Origin: Aureibaculum sp. 2308TA14-22
GTDB lineage: Bacteria > Bacteroidota > Bacteroidia > Flavobacteriales > Flavobacteriaceae
Assembly (NCBI RefSeq): GCF_040538665.1
Contig: NZ_JBEWXT010000001.1
Coordinates: 1-64,000 of the forward strand
Length of the DNA stretch: 64,000 nt
Direction: 5' to 3'
The notes under the pieces: model-generated
Database searches by the model: none
What the model saw: the letters and a program-made list of their open reading frames with translations, nothing else
Told to the model about the DNA's origin: nothing
Shown: piece after piece, positions 1 to 8,455 of the stretch
How the letters are laid out: every line of letters begins with the position of its first letter
How positions within the stretch are numbered: the first letter of the stretch is position 1
Position numbers and translations under genes: made by a program

Positions 1-1
1 T

Positions 2-139
2 AGAGATTTACGAATAGGTTATGCCTATGATTACACGACAACCAATTTAGGGAACTATAATAGTGGTACCCATGAGGTATTTATGCAATGGGATATAGAT
101 TTTTCAAAGAAAAACCTAAAATCTCCTAGATTCTTCTAA
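2..139 (+). CDS. PorP/SprF-family outer-membrane protein, C-terminal 45 residues (partial)
   Basis: The frame is open from the left edge and ends with TAA at 137-139, so only the C-terminus is visible. It reads RDLRIGYAYDYTTT, then an NYNSGTHEVF stretch, and finishes KSPRFF. Closely similar endings (LRIGYAYDYT, YNSGTHE, KSPR-F) close the beta-barrels of PorP/SprF proteins of Bacteroidota. These work with type IX secretion in surface attachment of large adhesins and are usually encoded next to OmpA-type partners, as here. The alternating polar/aromatic pattern fits outer-membrane strands. The rest of the gene, and any large adhesin gene it may serve, lies outside the window. The family call rests on the terminal motif and on the neighbours. 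Confidence 0.75.
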   Translation, partial: RDLRIGYAYDYTTTNLGNYNSGTHEVFMQWDIDFSKKNLKSPRFF

Positions 140-460
140 AAGAATTAGGTTAAAAAAGAATATATCTGATATTCGTGCATTTTATTAATAATTTCAGATA
201 ACGGGAAAAGTAATTAAAAATAACTCTATAACAACCATAATTTATTTACAGTATTCTCCATTAATTTTAGGGCTAAACTTTTTTTTAGGATTAGTAAATG
301 TTAAATTATTTTACCTAAACAATACTATAACTACATATGATGACGTTATTAGAGGTAATAATTAGAATTTAATTAAGTTCTAACGTTACATAATTGGCTT
401 CAGTTATGTAATAAACTATGAAAAAGAGCAAGGAATTAAATGTAAATAAATAACCTAATA
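140..460. other. Intergenic stretch, 321 bases, no gene seen
   Basis: Very A+T-rich spacer between the PorP/SprF-like gene and the first OmpA gene. No TAnnTTTG promoter box is present on the plus strand. It contains a weak hairpin (GAATAT at 158-163 with ATATTC at 169-174) and a perfect inverted repeat at 386-411, listed separately. No convincing small reading frame or RNA gene was found. Confidence 0.6.
386..411. repeat. Inverted repeat TTACATAA / TTATGTAA upstream of OmpA gene
   Basis: Eight-base perfect arms (386-393 and 404-411) flank a 10-base loop, about 50 bases before the first OmpA start codon. No T-run follows, so it is not an intrinsic terminator. It could be an operator or a 5'-leader hairpin; the function is unknown. 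Confidence 0.4.
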
Positions 461-2110
461 ATGAAAAAATATATTGTAATAGTTTTATTGCTAAGTGTGG
501 TATGTCTATATGCTCAAGGCAGTGGAGGTAAATATTCAATAAATAATTTAGAGGTAAATACTGAACAATCTGAATTTGGTACTGCTTATCATGGAACAGA
601 CAAATTAGTTTTTGCAGCTCCAAGACGTGGTTTCAGAGTAATTCGCGATGTTTGGGAGCCTAATGGACAACGTTTTTTAGATTTATATGAAGGAGACATC
701 AGTGAAGATGGATCTGTAGCAAATAAAAGAAGACTTAAAGGAGAAGTAAATTCTAGATACCATGAAGCTAGTGTAACCTTTTCTAAGGATGGTAAAACTG
801 TTTATTTTACTAGAGATAATTATTACAATAAAAAGTTAGGTATAGACAATCAAGGGTATACCAACTTGGCCATGTTTAAAGCAACAGTAAATAATAAAGG
901 AGAGTGGATTAATATAATACCGATGCCTTTTAATAATGTTGAATATTCGGTTGGACATCCTACGTTGAGTGCAGACGAAAAAACATTATATTTTACTTCT
1001 GATATGCCTGGAACCTTAGGTGAGACTGACATTTATAAAGTGGAAGTGAACGAGAGTGGATTTGGAAATCCAATAAATTTAGGAGATAAAATTAATTCTA
1101 CTGCAAAAGATTGGTTTCCTTTTGTTGATGGTGATATACTTTATTTTTCTTCAACTAGAAGTGGAGGTAAAGGAGGTATTGATATATATGCAAGCAAACT
1201 AAAAGGGTATGTAACCGATCCGGTAAACTTAAGTTTAAATACTGCAAGTGATGATTTTGCTTTTATCATTAATAGTGAAACTAGAAGAGGCTACTTTTCT
1301 TCAAACAGAGAAGAAGGCAGTAAAGGAGATGACGATATTTATTCTTTTATTGAAGAAGAGCCAGTTGACTTTAAATGTATTCAAATGGTTACAGGAGATG
1401 TTAGAGATCAATTATCTACAAGTTTATTACCAGGTTCAGAGGTAATTCTAAGTGATAAAGATGGCAATATGATAACATCTACTATTGTTAAGGATGATGC
1501 AACTTTTTCATTTGAAGTATCTTGCGAGATAGAATACAAATTAGAAGGTAAAAAAATTGGTTTTTCACCACAATCTATAACATTTACAACATCTAATGAA
1601 GCAGATAAAGAATTAAAAATGCCATTATTGTTAGGTGCTGGCAATATAATAGCTGGTAATAATAATGGTACTCAAGGTGAGGGTGTTGATAAAAAGCCTG
1701 AAGGATTGCCAGATGTGTTGCCAGATGAAATCGTTAAATTGCCTTCTGGTAATTATGGTGTGAATATTGAACCTATATATTTCGATTTAAACTCTTCTTA
1801 TTTGAACAAGCAGGCTAAGACTGAATTGCAAAAAGTGGTTGATTTAATGAATAAATACCCTAAAATGATTATTGAGGCAGCTTCGCATACAGATTCTAGG
1901 GCACCAGCCGGATATAATATTTGGTTATCTAATAATAGAGCTAAAAGAACTGTCGAGTATATTATAGGAAGAGGTATAGACCCTTCACGAATAGCGGGTA
2001 AAGGCTACGGAGAAACACAGCTGATTAACGGCTGCGATGATAATACCCCATGTACCGAAGCTGAACATCAGCAAAATAGACGGTCTGAGTTTGTAATTAT
2101 CAGAATGTAA
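461..2110 (+). CDS. PD40 beta-propeller / OmpA-domain outer-membrane-associated protein (paralogue 1)
   Basis: Predicted exported protein of 549 residues. A signal peptide covers about residues 1-18 (hydrophobic core ending in YAQG). Residues about 25-300 hold PD40/WD40-like propeller repeats with recurring LYFTSDMPG and DIYSF-type motifs. About 305-390 is a carboxypeptidase-regulatory-like fold, and 440-549 is an OmpA/MotB peptidoglycan-binding domain. The OmpA domain keeps the two residues that normally bind diaminopimelate: Asp478 in HTDSR and the Arg of NNRAKR near 493. It probably anchors an outer-membrane complex to the cell wall. The upstream PorP/SprF-like gene and downstream paralogue suggest a role in surface-adhesin attachment or gliding-type machinery. 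Homologues in Bacteroidota accompany PorP/SprF genes; the exact partner cannot be read from this window. Confidence 0.85.
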   Translation: MKKYIVIVLLLSVVCLYAQGSGGKYSINNLEVNTEQSEFGTAYHGTDKLVFAAPRRGFRVIRDVWEPNGQRFLDLYEGDISEDGSVANKRRLKGEVNSRYHEASVTFSKDGKTVYFTRDNYYNKKLGIDNQGYTNLAMFKATVNNKGEWINIIPMPFNNVEYSVGHPTLSADEKTLYFTSDMPGTLGETDIYKVEVNESGFGNPINLGDKINSTAKDWFPFVDGDILYFSSTRSGGKGGIDIYASKLKGYVTDPVNLSLNTASDDFAFIINSETRRGYFSSNREEGSKGDDDIYSFIEEEPVDFKCIQMVTGDVRDQLSTSLLPGSEVILSDKDGNMITSTIVKDDATFSFEVSCEIEYKLEGKKIGFSPQSITFTTSNEADKELKMPLLLGAGNIIAGNNNGTQGEGVDKKPEGLPDVLPDEIVKLPSGNYGVNIEPIYFDLNSSYLNKQAKTELQKVVDLMNKYPKMIIEAASHTDSRAPAGYNIWLSNNRAKRTVEYIIGRGIDPSRIAGKGYGETQLINGCDDNTPCTEAEHQQNRRSEFVIIRM

Positions 2111-2125
2111 TAAAAAAACGAAAAG

Positions 2126-2152
2126 ACCTTCAAGTTAAATGAAGGTTTTTTT
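2126..2152 (+). terminator. Intrinsic terminator after OmpA paralogue 1
   Basis: ACCTTCA (2126-2132) pairs with TGAAGGT (2140-2146) across a 7-base loop, followed by a run of seven T. It separates the two tandem OmpA genes, so the second may be transcribed separately or by read-through. Confidence 0.75.
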
Positions 2153-2210
2153 GTTTAATAGAGATATGCTTTGGCACAACCTTTGAATTATAGGAGCAAA
2201 GAACAACCCA

Positions 2211-3776
2211 ATGAGAAGCTTAATAACCTTAATTTTTACCTTAACTACTTTAATTACAACGGCTCAAATTGAAAGAGCAGATTCTATTAAAGCGGCTGAA
2301 TACAGTGTTAAAAACCTAAGAGTAAATACAAAATATCAAGATTTTGGTTCTACTTTTATGGGTAATGATAAAGTTGTTTTTTCCTCCTCCAGAAGAACTG
2401 CAGGAATATCAAAACGAGTTTGGAAAGAAAATAATCAGCCTTACTTAAATTTATTTATTGGCGATTTAACCGATGATGGTGAAGTTGTAAATGTTAAACC
2501 TTTTTCAAGTGATGTTAACTCTAAATATCATGATGCTTTTGTAGCTTTTACCCCAAAGAGAAACGAGGTGTATTTTACCTCTAACAATTATATTGGCGGT
2601 AAGTTAAAGTCTGAAGGGCTTAAAATTTTTAAAGCTACTATAGATGAAAAAGGACATTGGAAAGATTTTTCTTCACTCCCTTTTAATGATGACGATTATG
2701 ATACAGGCCATCCAATGATTAGTGCTGATGGTAAAAAGCTGTATTTTGTTTCTAACATGCCTGGCACCATAGGAGATACTGATATTTTTGTAGTAGACTT
2801 AAACCAAGGGCATTACGGAAAGATTATTAATCTAGGAGAAACGATTAATTCTAAATATAAAGAATATTCACCTTATGTTGATGGTGATGTAATTTACTTT
2901 TCTTCTAATAGACCAGGTGGTAAGGGCGGCTTTGATATTTACATGACAAAATTAGATGGTTCAATTCCTGAACCTATTAATTTGGGAGAACCAATGAATA
3001 GTAAAGGCGATGATATTTCTTTCATTATAGATAGTGAAAAACTACAAGGTTATTTCTCATCCAATAGAAATGGTGGAATGGGAGATGATGATATTTACTC
3101 CTTTAAACAAAAAACTACTATTGCAATCTGTGATCAGATAGCTACTGGTATCATAAAAGATAAAGTTACAGGCAACAGAGTTGGAAACGCTTTTGTTGCT
3201 TTATTGGATGAAAACGGTAATCGTATCCGAAGAATTGAAACCGCTTTTGATGGTGAATATTATTTTGGTGTAGATTGTGCTACAAATTACACAATAGAAG
3301 TTACTAAAAATGGATATTTTAGTACAACCATTGAATTGAACACTTCGAATAAAAATGGTTTCGATAATAATGAAGTCATATTTATTGAAGAAAAAGAGTT
3401 TATGGATAGAAAGGATTATGAAATTTTAAATGTTCCTAATATTACGTTTACAATCAATACAGCAGAAATTACCGAGGCCTCTGATATAGCCCTAGATAAA
3501 GTAATGCGATTGATGAAAAAATATCCTAACATGGTTATAGAATTTGGAGCTCATACAGATTCTAGAGGGCCAGACGCTTATAATTTAAGTCTTACAAAAA
3601 GTAGAGCAGTCGCAACAGTTGACAACCTTATTGAAAGAGGTTTAGACCCTAGAAGAATCACAGGGAAAGGATATGGAGAAACGCAATTACTCAACAAGTG
3701 TGCTAACAATGTAAAATGTACCGATTTACAACACCTAGAAAATAAGCGAACGGAATTTGTAGTTATAAAGAGATAA
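2211..3776 (+). CDS. PD40 beta-propeller / OmpA-domain outer-membrane-associated protein (paralogue 2)
   Basis: This 521-residue protein has the same architecture as its upstream neighbour: signal peptide (about 1-19, ending TTAQ), propeller repeats (about 30-310, with YFVSNMPGT and GGKGGFDIY motifs), a carboxypeptidase-regulatory-like domain (about 315-395) and an OmpA domain (410-521). Asp450 in HTDSR and the Arg of KSRAV near 465 are the expected peptidoglycan contacts. The two proteins align along their whole length but have diverged strongly, so this is an old tandem duplication rather than a recent one. A terminator lies between them. The likely role is periplasmic anchoring of an outer-membrane complex with the PorP/SprF-like protein; substrate specificity is unknown. 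Confidence 0.85.
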   Translation: MRSLITLIFTLTTLITTAQIERADSIKAAEYSVKNLRVNTKYQDFGSTFMGNDKVVFSSSRRTAGISKRVWKENNQPYLNLFIGDLTDDGEVVNVKPFSSDVNSKYHDAFVAFTPKRNEVYFTSNNYIGGKLKSEGLKIFKATIDEKGHWKDFSSLPFNDDDYDTGHPMISADGKKLYFVSNMPGTIGDTDIFVVDLNQGHYGKIINLGETINSKYKEYSPYVDGDVIYFSSNRPGGKGGFDIYMTKLDGSIPEPINLGEPMNSKGDDISFIIDSEKLQGYFSSNRNGGMGDDDIYSFKQKTTIAICDQIATGIIKDKVTGNRVGNAFVALLDENGNRIRRIETAFDGEYYFGVDCATNYTIEVTKNGYFSTTIELNTSNKNGFDNNEVIFIEEKEFMDRKDYEILNVPNITFTINTAEITEASDIALDKVMRLMKKYPNMVIEFGAHTDSRGPDAYNLSLTKSRAVATVDNLIERGLDPRRITGKGYGETQLLNKCANNVKCTDLQHLENKRTEFVVIKR

Positions 3777-3805
3777 CAACGGAAGTAAACAAACCATTAT
3801 AATAG

Positions 3806-3836
3806 AGCATCTTAAAATTTTTTAAGATGCTTTTTT
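3806..3836 (+). terminator. Intrinsic terminator after OmpA paralogue 2
   Basis: AGCATCTTAA pairs with TTAAGATGCT around an A/T-rich loop, followed by TTTTTTG. It closes the OmpA unit and isolates ileS. Confidence 0.8.
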
Positions 3837-3903
3837 GTTGTGATAAAATCAATATTTTCAATAAAATACGTAATTTCGCGACTCGAAAGAATTAAGATAG
3901 AAA

Positions 3904-6900
3904 ATGAGTACGCCATTTAGAGAATATAAAGGTTTAGATTTAACAAAAGTAGCTGATGAAACCCAACAATTTTGGGAAGAAAACGATATATTCCAAAAGA
4001 GTATTACTTCACGTGATGCCGATAAACCTTATGTGTTTTATGAAGGGCCACCTTCTGCCAATGGATTGCCTGGTATTCATCATGTTATGGCACGTACCAT
4101 TAAAGATATTTTCTGTAGATATAAAACCCTGCAAGGCTTTCAGGTAAAACGTAAGGCAGGTTGGGATACGCATGGTTTGCCGATTGAATTAGGCGTTGAA
4201 AAAGAGCTGGGTATTACTAAAGAAGATATTGGTAAAAAAATATCGGTTGAAGAATACAATGAAGCTTGTAAAAAAGCGGTAATGCGTTATACCGATGTCT
4301 GGGAAGAATTAACACGCAAAATGGGACATTGGGTAGATATGAATGACCCTTATGTTACTTACAAACCAAAATATATTGAATCGGTTTGGTGGTTATTAAA
4401 ACAAATTTATAATAAGGGGCTTTTGTATAAAGGCTATACCATTCAACCCTATTCACCGAAAGCAGGAACTGGATTAAGTTCGCACGAGTTAAATCAACCT
4501 GGTACCTATCAAGATGTAACAGATACTACTGTGGTGGCTCAGTTTAAGGCAAACGAAGACTCGTTACCAGACTTTTTAAAGAAATTTGATCATTTGCATT
4601 TGTTGGCCTGGACAACTACGCCTTGGACATTGCCAAGTAATACAGCCTTAACGGTTGGTTCTAAGATTGATTACGTTGTAGTTGCTACCTACAATCAATA
4701 TACCTTTGAACCAATTCATGTTATCCTGGCTAAAAATTTGGTTTCAAAACAATTTACTGGAAAATATATACAAACCGAAGAGGTGTCTGATTTGAAAAAT
4801 TTTTCAAAAGAAGATAAAAAAATACCATTTTTGGTTGCTGTGGAATGTAAAAGTAAAGACCTTGTCGGAATAAAATACGAGCAGCTGTTAGATTATGCCC
4901 AACCTTATCAAAACCCTGAAAATGCGTTTAGAGTCATTGCTGGTGATTTTGTAACTACTGAAGATGGTACAGGTATTGTACACACCGCACCTACTTTTGG
5001 TGCTGATGATGCTTTAGTCGCAAAACAAACAAAGCCAGAAATTCCGCCAATGTTGGTGTTAGATGAAAACGGAAACCCTGTTCCTTTGGTTGATTTACAG
5101 GGTAAATTTAGACCAGAAATGGGCGAATTTGCAGGTAAATACGTAAAGAACGAATATTATGAAGATGGTAAAGCCCCTGACCGTTCCGTGGATGTGGAAC
5201 TGGCAATTAAATTAAAAGAGGAAAACAAGGCCTTTAAAGTAGAAAAATATAAGCACAGCTATCCCAATTGTTGGCGTACAGACAAACCTATTTTGTATTA
5301 TCCATTAGATTCTTGGTTTATAAAAGTATCTGATAAAAAGGATAGAATGTTTGAGCTAAATCAAAATATTAATTGGAAACCAAAATCAACAGGTGAAGGG
5401 CGTTTTGGCAACTGGCTAAAAAATGCCAATGACTGGAATTTGTCGCGTTCACGTTTTTGGGGCGTTCCATTACCAATTTGGAGAACGGAAGATGGTAAGG
5501 AAGAACTTATTATCGGTTCAGTTGAAGAATTGAAAGCTCAAATGCAAAAAGCCGTTAATGAAGGAGTAATGGATACGGATATTTTTTCCGATTTTGAAGT
5601 TGGCAACATGAGCGAAGAAAATTACGACCTTTTAGATTTGCATAAAAATATAGTTGATAAAATCACTTTGGTTTCACCATTAGGTAAACCAATGCAACGT
5701 GAATCAGATTTAATAGATGTATGGTTCGATTCGGGCTCAATGCCCTATGCTCAATGGCATTATCCATTTGAAAACAAAGATTTAATTGACGAAAACAAGT
5801 TTTATCCAGCTGACTTTATTGCAGAAGGAGTTGACCAGACCAGAGGTTGGTTTTATACGTTACATGCCATTGGTACATTGGTTTTTGACTCAAACGCTTA
5901 TAAAAATGTAGTCTCGAACGGATTAGTATTGGATAAAGAAGGTAAAAAAATGTCCAAGCGATTAGGCAATGCCGTTGACCCGTTTGAAACTATGAAAAAA
6001 TACGGTGCTGATGCCACACGTTGGTACATGATTTCCAATGCAAACCCGTGGGACAATTTAAAATTTGATATCGAGGGTATCGAAGAAGTCAGACGTAAAT
6101 TCTTTGGCACGCTGTACAATACCTATTCGTTTTTTACACTGTATGCCAATATTGACAAATTTACTTATGACGAAGCCGATATTGATATTGTAAAAAGACC
6201 CGAAATTGACCGTTGGATACTTTCTGAACTCAATACATTGATAAAGAATGTAGAAGATTATTACAACGATTACGAGCCGACGAAAGCTGCTAGAGCTATT
6301 CAGAATTTTGTTACTGAAAATTTGAGTAACTGGTTTGTACGTTTAAGCAGGAGACGTTTTTGGAAAGGTGATTATCAACAAGATAAAATTTCAGCATATC
6401 AAACATTGTATACCTGTTTGTTGACAGTTGCAAAATTAGGTTCGCCTATAGCTCCTTTTTACATGGATCAGTTATACCGAGATTTGACAAATGCCACTAA
6501 CAGCAAAAAAGAGGAATCGATCCATTTGGCTGATTTTCCTGTATATCAAGAAGCATTGGTAGATAAAGTATTAGAACGTAAAATGCAGAAGGCACAGGCT
6601 ATATCTTCTATGGTGCTATCATTACGTAAAAAAGAAATGATAAAAGTACGTCAACCCTTACAGCGTATAATGATTCCTGTTTTAGATAAACAAGACAAAG
6701 AAGATATTGATGCCGTTGCAGATTTAATAAAATCTGAAGTTAATGTAAAAGAAATTGAATTGATAGACGATGCCTCGGGTATTTTAGTAAAAAATATTAA
6801 ACCGAACTTTAAAGTATTGGGTCCTAAATTCGGAAAAGATATGCGTTTGGTGGCTTCCGAAATTCAAAAATTAACTCAAGATGATATTTCAACTATAGAA

Positions 6901-7308
6901 AAACAAGGTGAAATTTCTTTAAAAATTGGAGAAAAATCCGTAACTTTAACCTTAGAAGAAGTGGAAATATCTTCGCAAGATATAGAAGGGTGGCTGGTTA
7001 TCAACCAAGGCAATTTAACGGTTGCTTTAGACGTTACCATTTCAGAAGATCTACGTAAAGAAGGTATTGCAAGAGAGTTAGTAAATCGTATTCAGAATTT
7101 AAGAAAAGAGTCTGGTTTAGAAGTTACAGATCAAATAAAATTAAAAATAGAAAAAGATGGCATAGTTGATGCTGCCATTGAAGCAAATGCAATCTATATT
7201 AAAAACGAAACATTAACCAATGAATTGATATTGGAAGATAGCGTTAACGATGGTGTAGAAATTGCTTTTGACGATGTAAATACAAAATTGTTAATACAAA
7301 AAAATTAA
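3904..7308 (+). CDS. ileS: Isoleucyl-tRNA synthetase, type 2, with swapped GxHH signature
   Basis: Cytoplasmic class I aminoacyl-tRNA synthetase (1134 residues) that charges tRNA-Ile. The length and the long C-terminal region (from about 870) mark the type 2 (eukaryote-like) group rather than the roughly 940-residue type 1. The KMSKR motif is intact at 682-686. The HxGH signature is altered: after PPSANGLP it reads G57-I58-H59-H60, with positions 1 and 3 exchanged. A WTTTPWTLPS motif marks the CP1 editing domain. Type 2 enzymes are in general mupirocin-tolerant, and the GxHH form has been linked to extreme resistance. The gene is followed after 6 bases by the DksA/TraR-like gene, a common Bacteroidota order leading to lspA. 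A TAATTTCG sequence at 3871-3878 is a one-mismatch promoter box. Confidence 0.97.
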   Translation: MSTPFREYKGLDLTKVADETQQFWEENDIFQKSITSRDADKPYVFYEGPPSANGLPGIHHVMARTIKDIFCRYKTLQGFQVKRKAGWDTHGLPIELGVEKELGITKEDIGKKISVEEYNEACKKAVMRYTDVWEELTRKMGHWVDMNDPYVTYKPKYIESVWWLLKQIYNKGLLYKGYTIQPYSPKAGTGLSSHELNQPGTYQDVTDTTVVAQFKANEDSLPDFLKKFDHLHLLAWTTTPWTLPSNTALTVGSKIDYVVVATYNQYTFEPIHVILAKNLVSKQFTGKYIQTEEVSDLKNFSKEDKKIPFLVAVECKSKDLVGIKYEQLLDYAQPYQNPENAFRVIAGDFVTTEDGTGIVHTAPTFGADDALVAKQTKPEIPPMLVLDENGNPVPLVDLQGKFRPEMGEFAGKYVKNEYYEDGKAPDRSVDVELAIKLKEENKAFKVEKYKHSYPNCWRTDKPILYYPLDSWFIKVSDKKDRMFELNQNINWKPKSTGEGRFGNWLKNANDWNLSRSRFWGVPLPIWRTEDGKEELIIGSVEELKAQMQKAVNEGVMDTDIFSDFEVGNMSEENYDLLDLHKNIVDKITLVSPLGKPMQRESDLIDVWFDSGSMPYAQWHYPFENKDLIDENKFYPADFIAEGVDQTRGWFYTLHAIGTLVFDSNAYKNVVSNGLVLDKEGKKMSKRLGNAVDPFETMKKYGADATRWYMISNANPWDNLKFDIEGIEEVRRKFFGTLYNTYSFFTLYANIDKFTYDEADIDIVKRPEIDRWILSELNTLIKNVEDYYNDYEPTKAARAIQNFVTENLSNWFVRLSRRRFWKGDYQQDKISAYQTLYTCLLTVAKLGSPIAPFYMDQLYRDLTNATNSKKEESIHLADFPVYQEALVDKVLERKMQKAQAISSMVLSLRKKEMIKVRQPLQRIMIPVLDKQDKEDIDAVADLIKSEVNVKEIELIDDASGILVKNIKPNFKVLGPKFGKDMRLVASEIQKLTQDDISTIEKQGEISLKIGEKSVTLTLEEVEISSQDIEGWLVINQGNLTVALDVTISEDLRKEGIARELVNRIQNLRKESGLEVTDQIKLKIEKDGIVDAAIEANAIYIKNETLTNELILEDSVNDGVEIAFDDVNTKLLIQKN

Positions 7309-7314
7309 ACAGAT

Positions 7315-7692
7315 ATGACTGAGAATAAAGAAAAATACTCGGACGCTGAATTAAATGAATTCAAAGAGATTATATTAAAAAAGATTGAAAATGCTGAAGA
7401 AGATTTAGCGTTGATAGAAAGTGCTTATAAAAACGATAGTAATAATGGCACAGACGATACATCACCTACATTTAAGGCTTTTGAAGAAGGTTCAGAAACA
7501 ATGTCTAAAGAATCTAATGTTCAGTTAGCCATTCGTCAAGAAAAATTTATTAGAGATTTAAAAAACGCTTTGTTACGTATAGAAAATAAAACGTATGGTA
7601 TTTGCCGTGTAACGGGTAAATTAATTCAAAAAGAGCGTTTAAAATTAGTGCCACATGCTACACTTAGTATAGAAGCTAAGAATATGCAGTAA
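7315..7692 (+). CDS. TraR/DksA-family regulator with degenerate zinc finger
   Basis: A 125-residue cytoplasmic protein. Residues 1-90 are mostly charged and helical, matching the DksA coiled-coil part. The C-terminus has the family signature YGICRVTGKLI, then ERL, then PHATLSIEAK. Classical DksA has four zinc-binding cysteines; this protein has only Cys97, so the finger cannot bind zinc in the usual way. Family members bind the RNA polymerase secondary channel and modulate stringent-response transcription. Similar degenerate fingers recur in flavobacterial homologues, so it is unlikely to be a pseudogene. It is co-transcribed with ileS (6-base gap) and closed by a strong terminator. Confidence 0.85.
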   Translation: MTENKEKYSDAELNEFKEIILKKIENAEEDLALIESAYKNDSNNGTDDTSPTFKAFEEGSETMSKESNVQLAIRQEKFIRDLKNALLRIENKTYGICRVTGKLIQKERLKLVPHATLSIEAKNMQ

Positions 7693-7705
7693 TTGAAAAA
7701 ATTAT

Positions 7706-7734
7706 AAAAGGCTTCCTAAAAGGAAGCCTTTTTT
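7706..7734 (+). terminator. Intrinsic terminator after the DksA-like gene
   Basis: An 11-base stem (AAAGGCTTCCT with AGGAAGCCTTT) with an AAA loop is followed by a T-run. It ends the ileS-dksA transcription unit. Confidence 0.85.
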
Positions 7735-7746
7735 GTTAAAGACCGA

Positions 7747-8415
7747 ATGAGAATTATTTTTTACATATACTTTTTGCTATTAGCTGCTCCTGTAATTGCT
7801 CAAAAAACAATTGTAAAAGAAATTGATTTTAATAACCAAAAAATTGAAATACAATTAGAAGATATTGATTTGTTAGAAATAGTTAATACCGATAAGCAAA
7901 AGGTAAGTCTATCAATGCAAGACCATGCTGAAAATCCTACACAAATTGAAATTAAAAATAGTGAAAAGACAATTGCTATTACCGCCTCAACTATTTTACC
8001 TATTGTTGACAGTTCTAAAATGGATAAATTTTGTTATGAGCAACCATTATTTTCATCCTATAAATTGATGATCCCCAAAGGATGTGAAGTATTGGTTGTT
8101 TATCATAAAGGAAACTTTAGTACAAAAAACTTTACTGGAAATATGAATGTTAGATTAAACACTGGTGATTTAACAATTGATGATTTTAATGGTAGTATAA
8201 ATATTGAATCATTCTCTGGGAATATTGACGCTACTATTAATGATACGGAAGCAATCATTCTATCGAGTAAAGGAAGAATTACAACTGCTTTTTCTTCAAC
8301 TAATTGGGAAAGAACAGCTATTTCACTAAAAGGAACTTTAGGAAAAAAAAGTAACCTGTTGACAATTCAGTCTGTTAATGCAAATATTATGTTAAACTCC
8401 GGCACAACTGAATAA
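7747..8415 (+). CDS. Exported protein resembling DUF4097-type adhesin/beta-solenoid proteins
   Basis: This 222-residue protein has a signal peptide (about 1-18, cut near APVIAQ). The mature part is rich in short beta-strand repeats such as NMNVRLNTGDLTIDDF and SINIESFSGNIDAT. These GxxxI/NTGDL repeats resemble DUF4097 putative adhesin proteins, which form a beta-solenoid; I infer this only from the pattern. It sits between the DksA-like gene and lspA, where many flavobacteria have nothing, and starts just 12 bases after a terminator with no clear promoter of its own. A periplasmic or surface location is likely. The function is unknown. Confidence 0.6.
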   Translation: MRIIFYIYFLLLAAPVIAQKTIVKEIDFNNQKIEIQLEDIDLLEIVNTDKQKVSLSMQDHAENPTQIEIKNSEKTIAITASTILPIVDSSKMDKFCYEQPLFSSYKLMIPKGCEVLVVYHKGNFSTKNFTGNMNVRLNTGDLTIDDFNGSINIESFSGNIDATINDTEAIILSSKGRITTAFSSTNWERTAISLKGTLGKKSNLLTIQSVNANIMLNSGTTE

Positions 8416-8421
8416 TATTCT

Positions 8422-8429
8422 TATTTTTG
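8422..8429 (+). promoter_or_regulatory. Candidate -7 box TATTTTTG for lspA
   Basis: Perfect match to the Bacteroidota TAnnTTTG element, 26 bases before the lspA ATG. No TTTG is found about 20 bases upstream, so it is supported by the -7 element only. Confidence 0.4.
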
Positions 8430-8455
8430 CTAAACTTTTTGGAAAAATCCCACTA

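Noticed and set aside
3777-3903. Riboswitch or T-box leader before ileS
   Set aside because: The spacer holds only the upstream terminator and a weak promoter box; no specifier loop or antiterminator structure was found, and T-boxes are not expected in this phylum.
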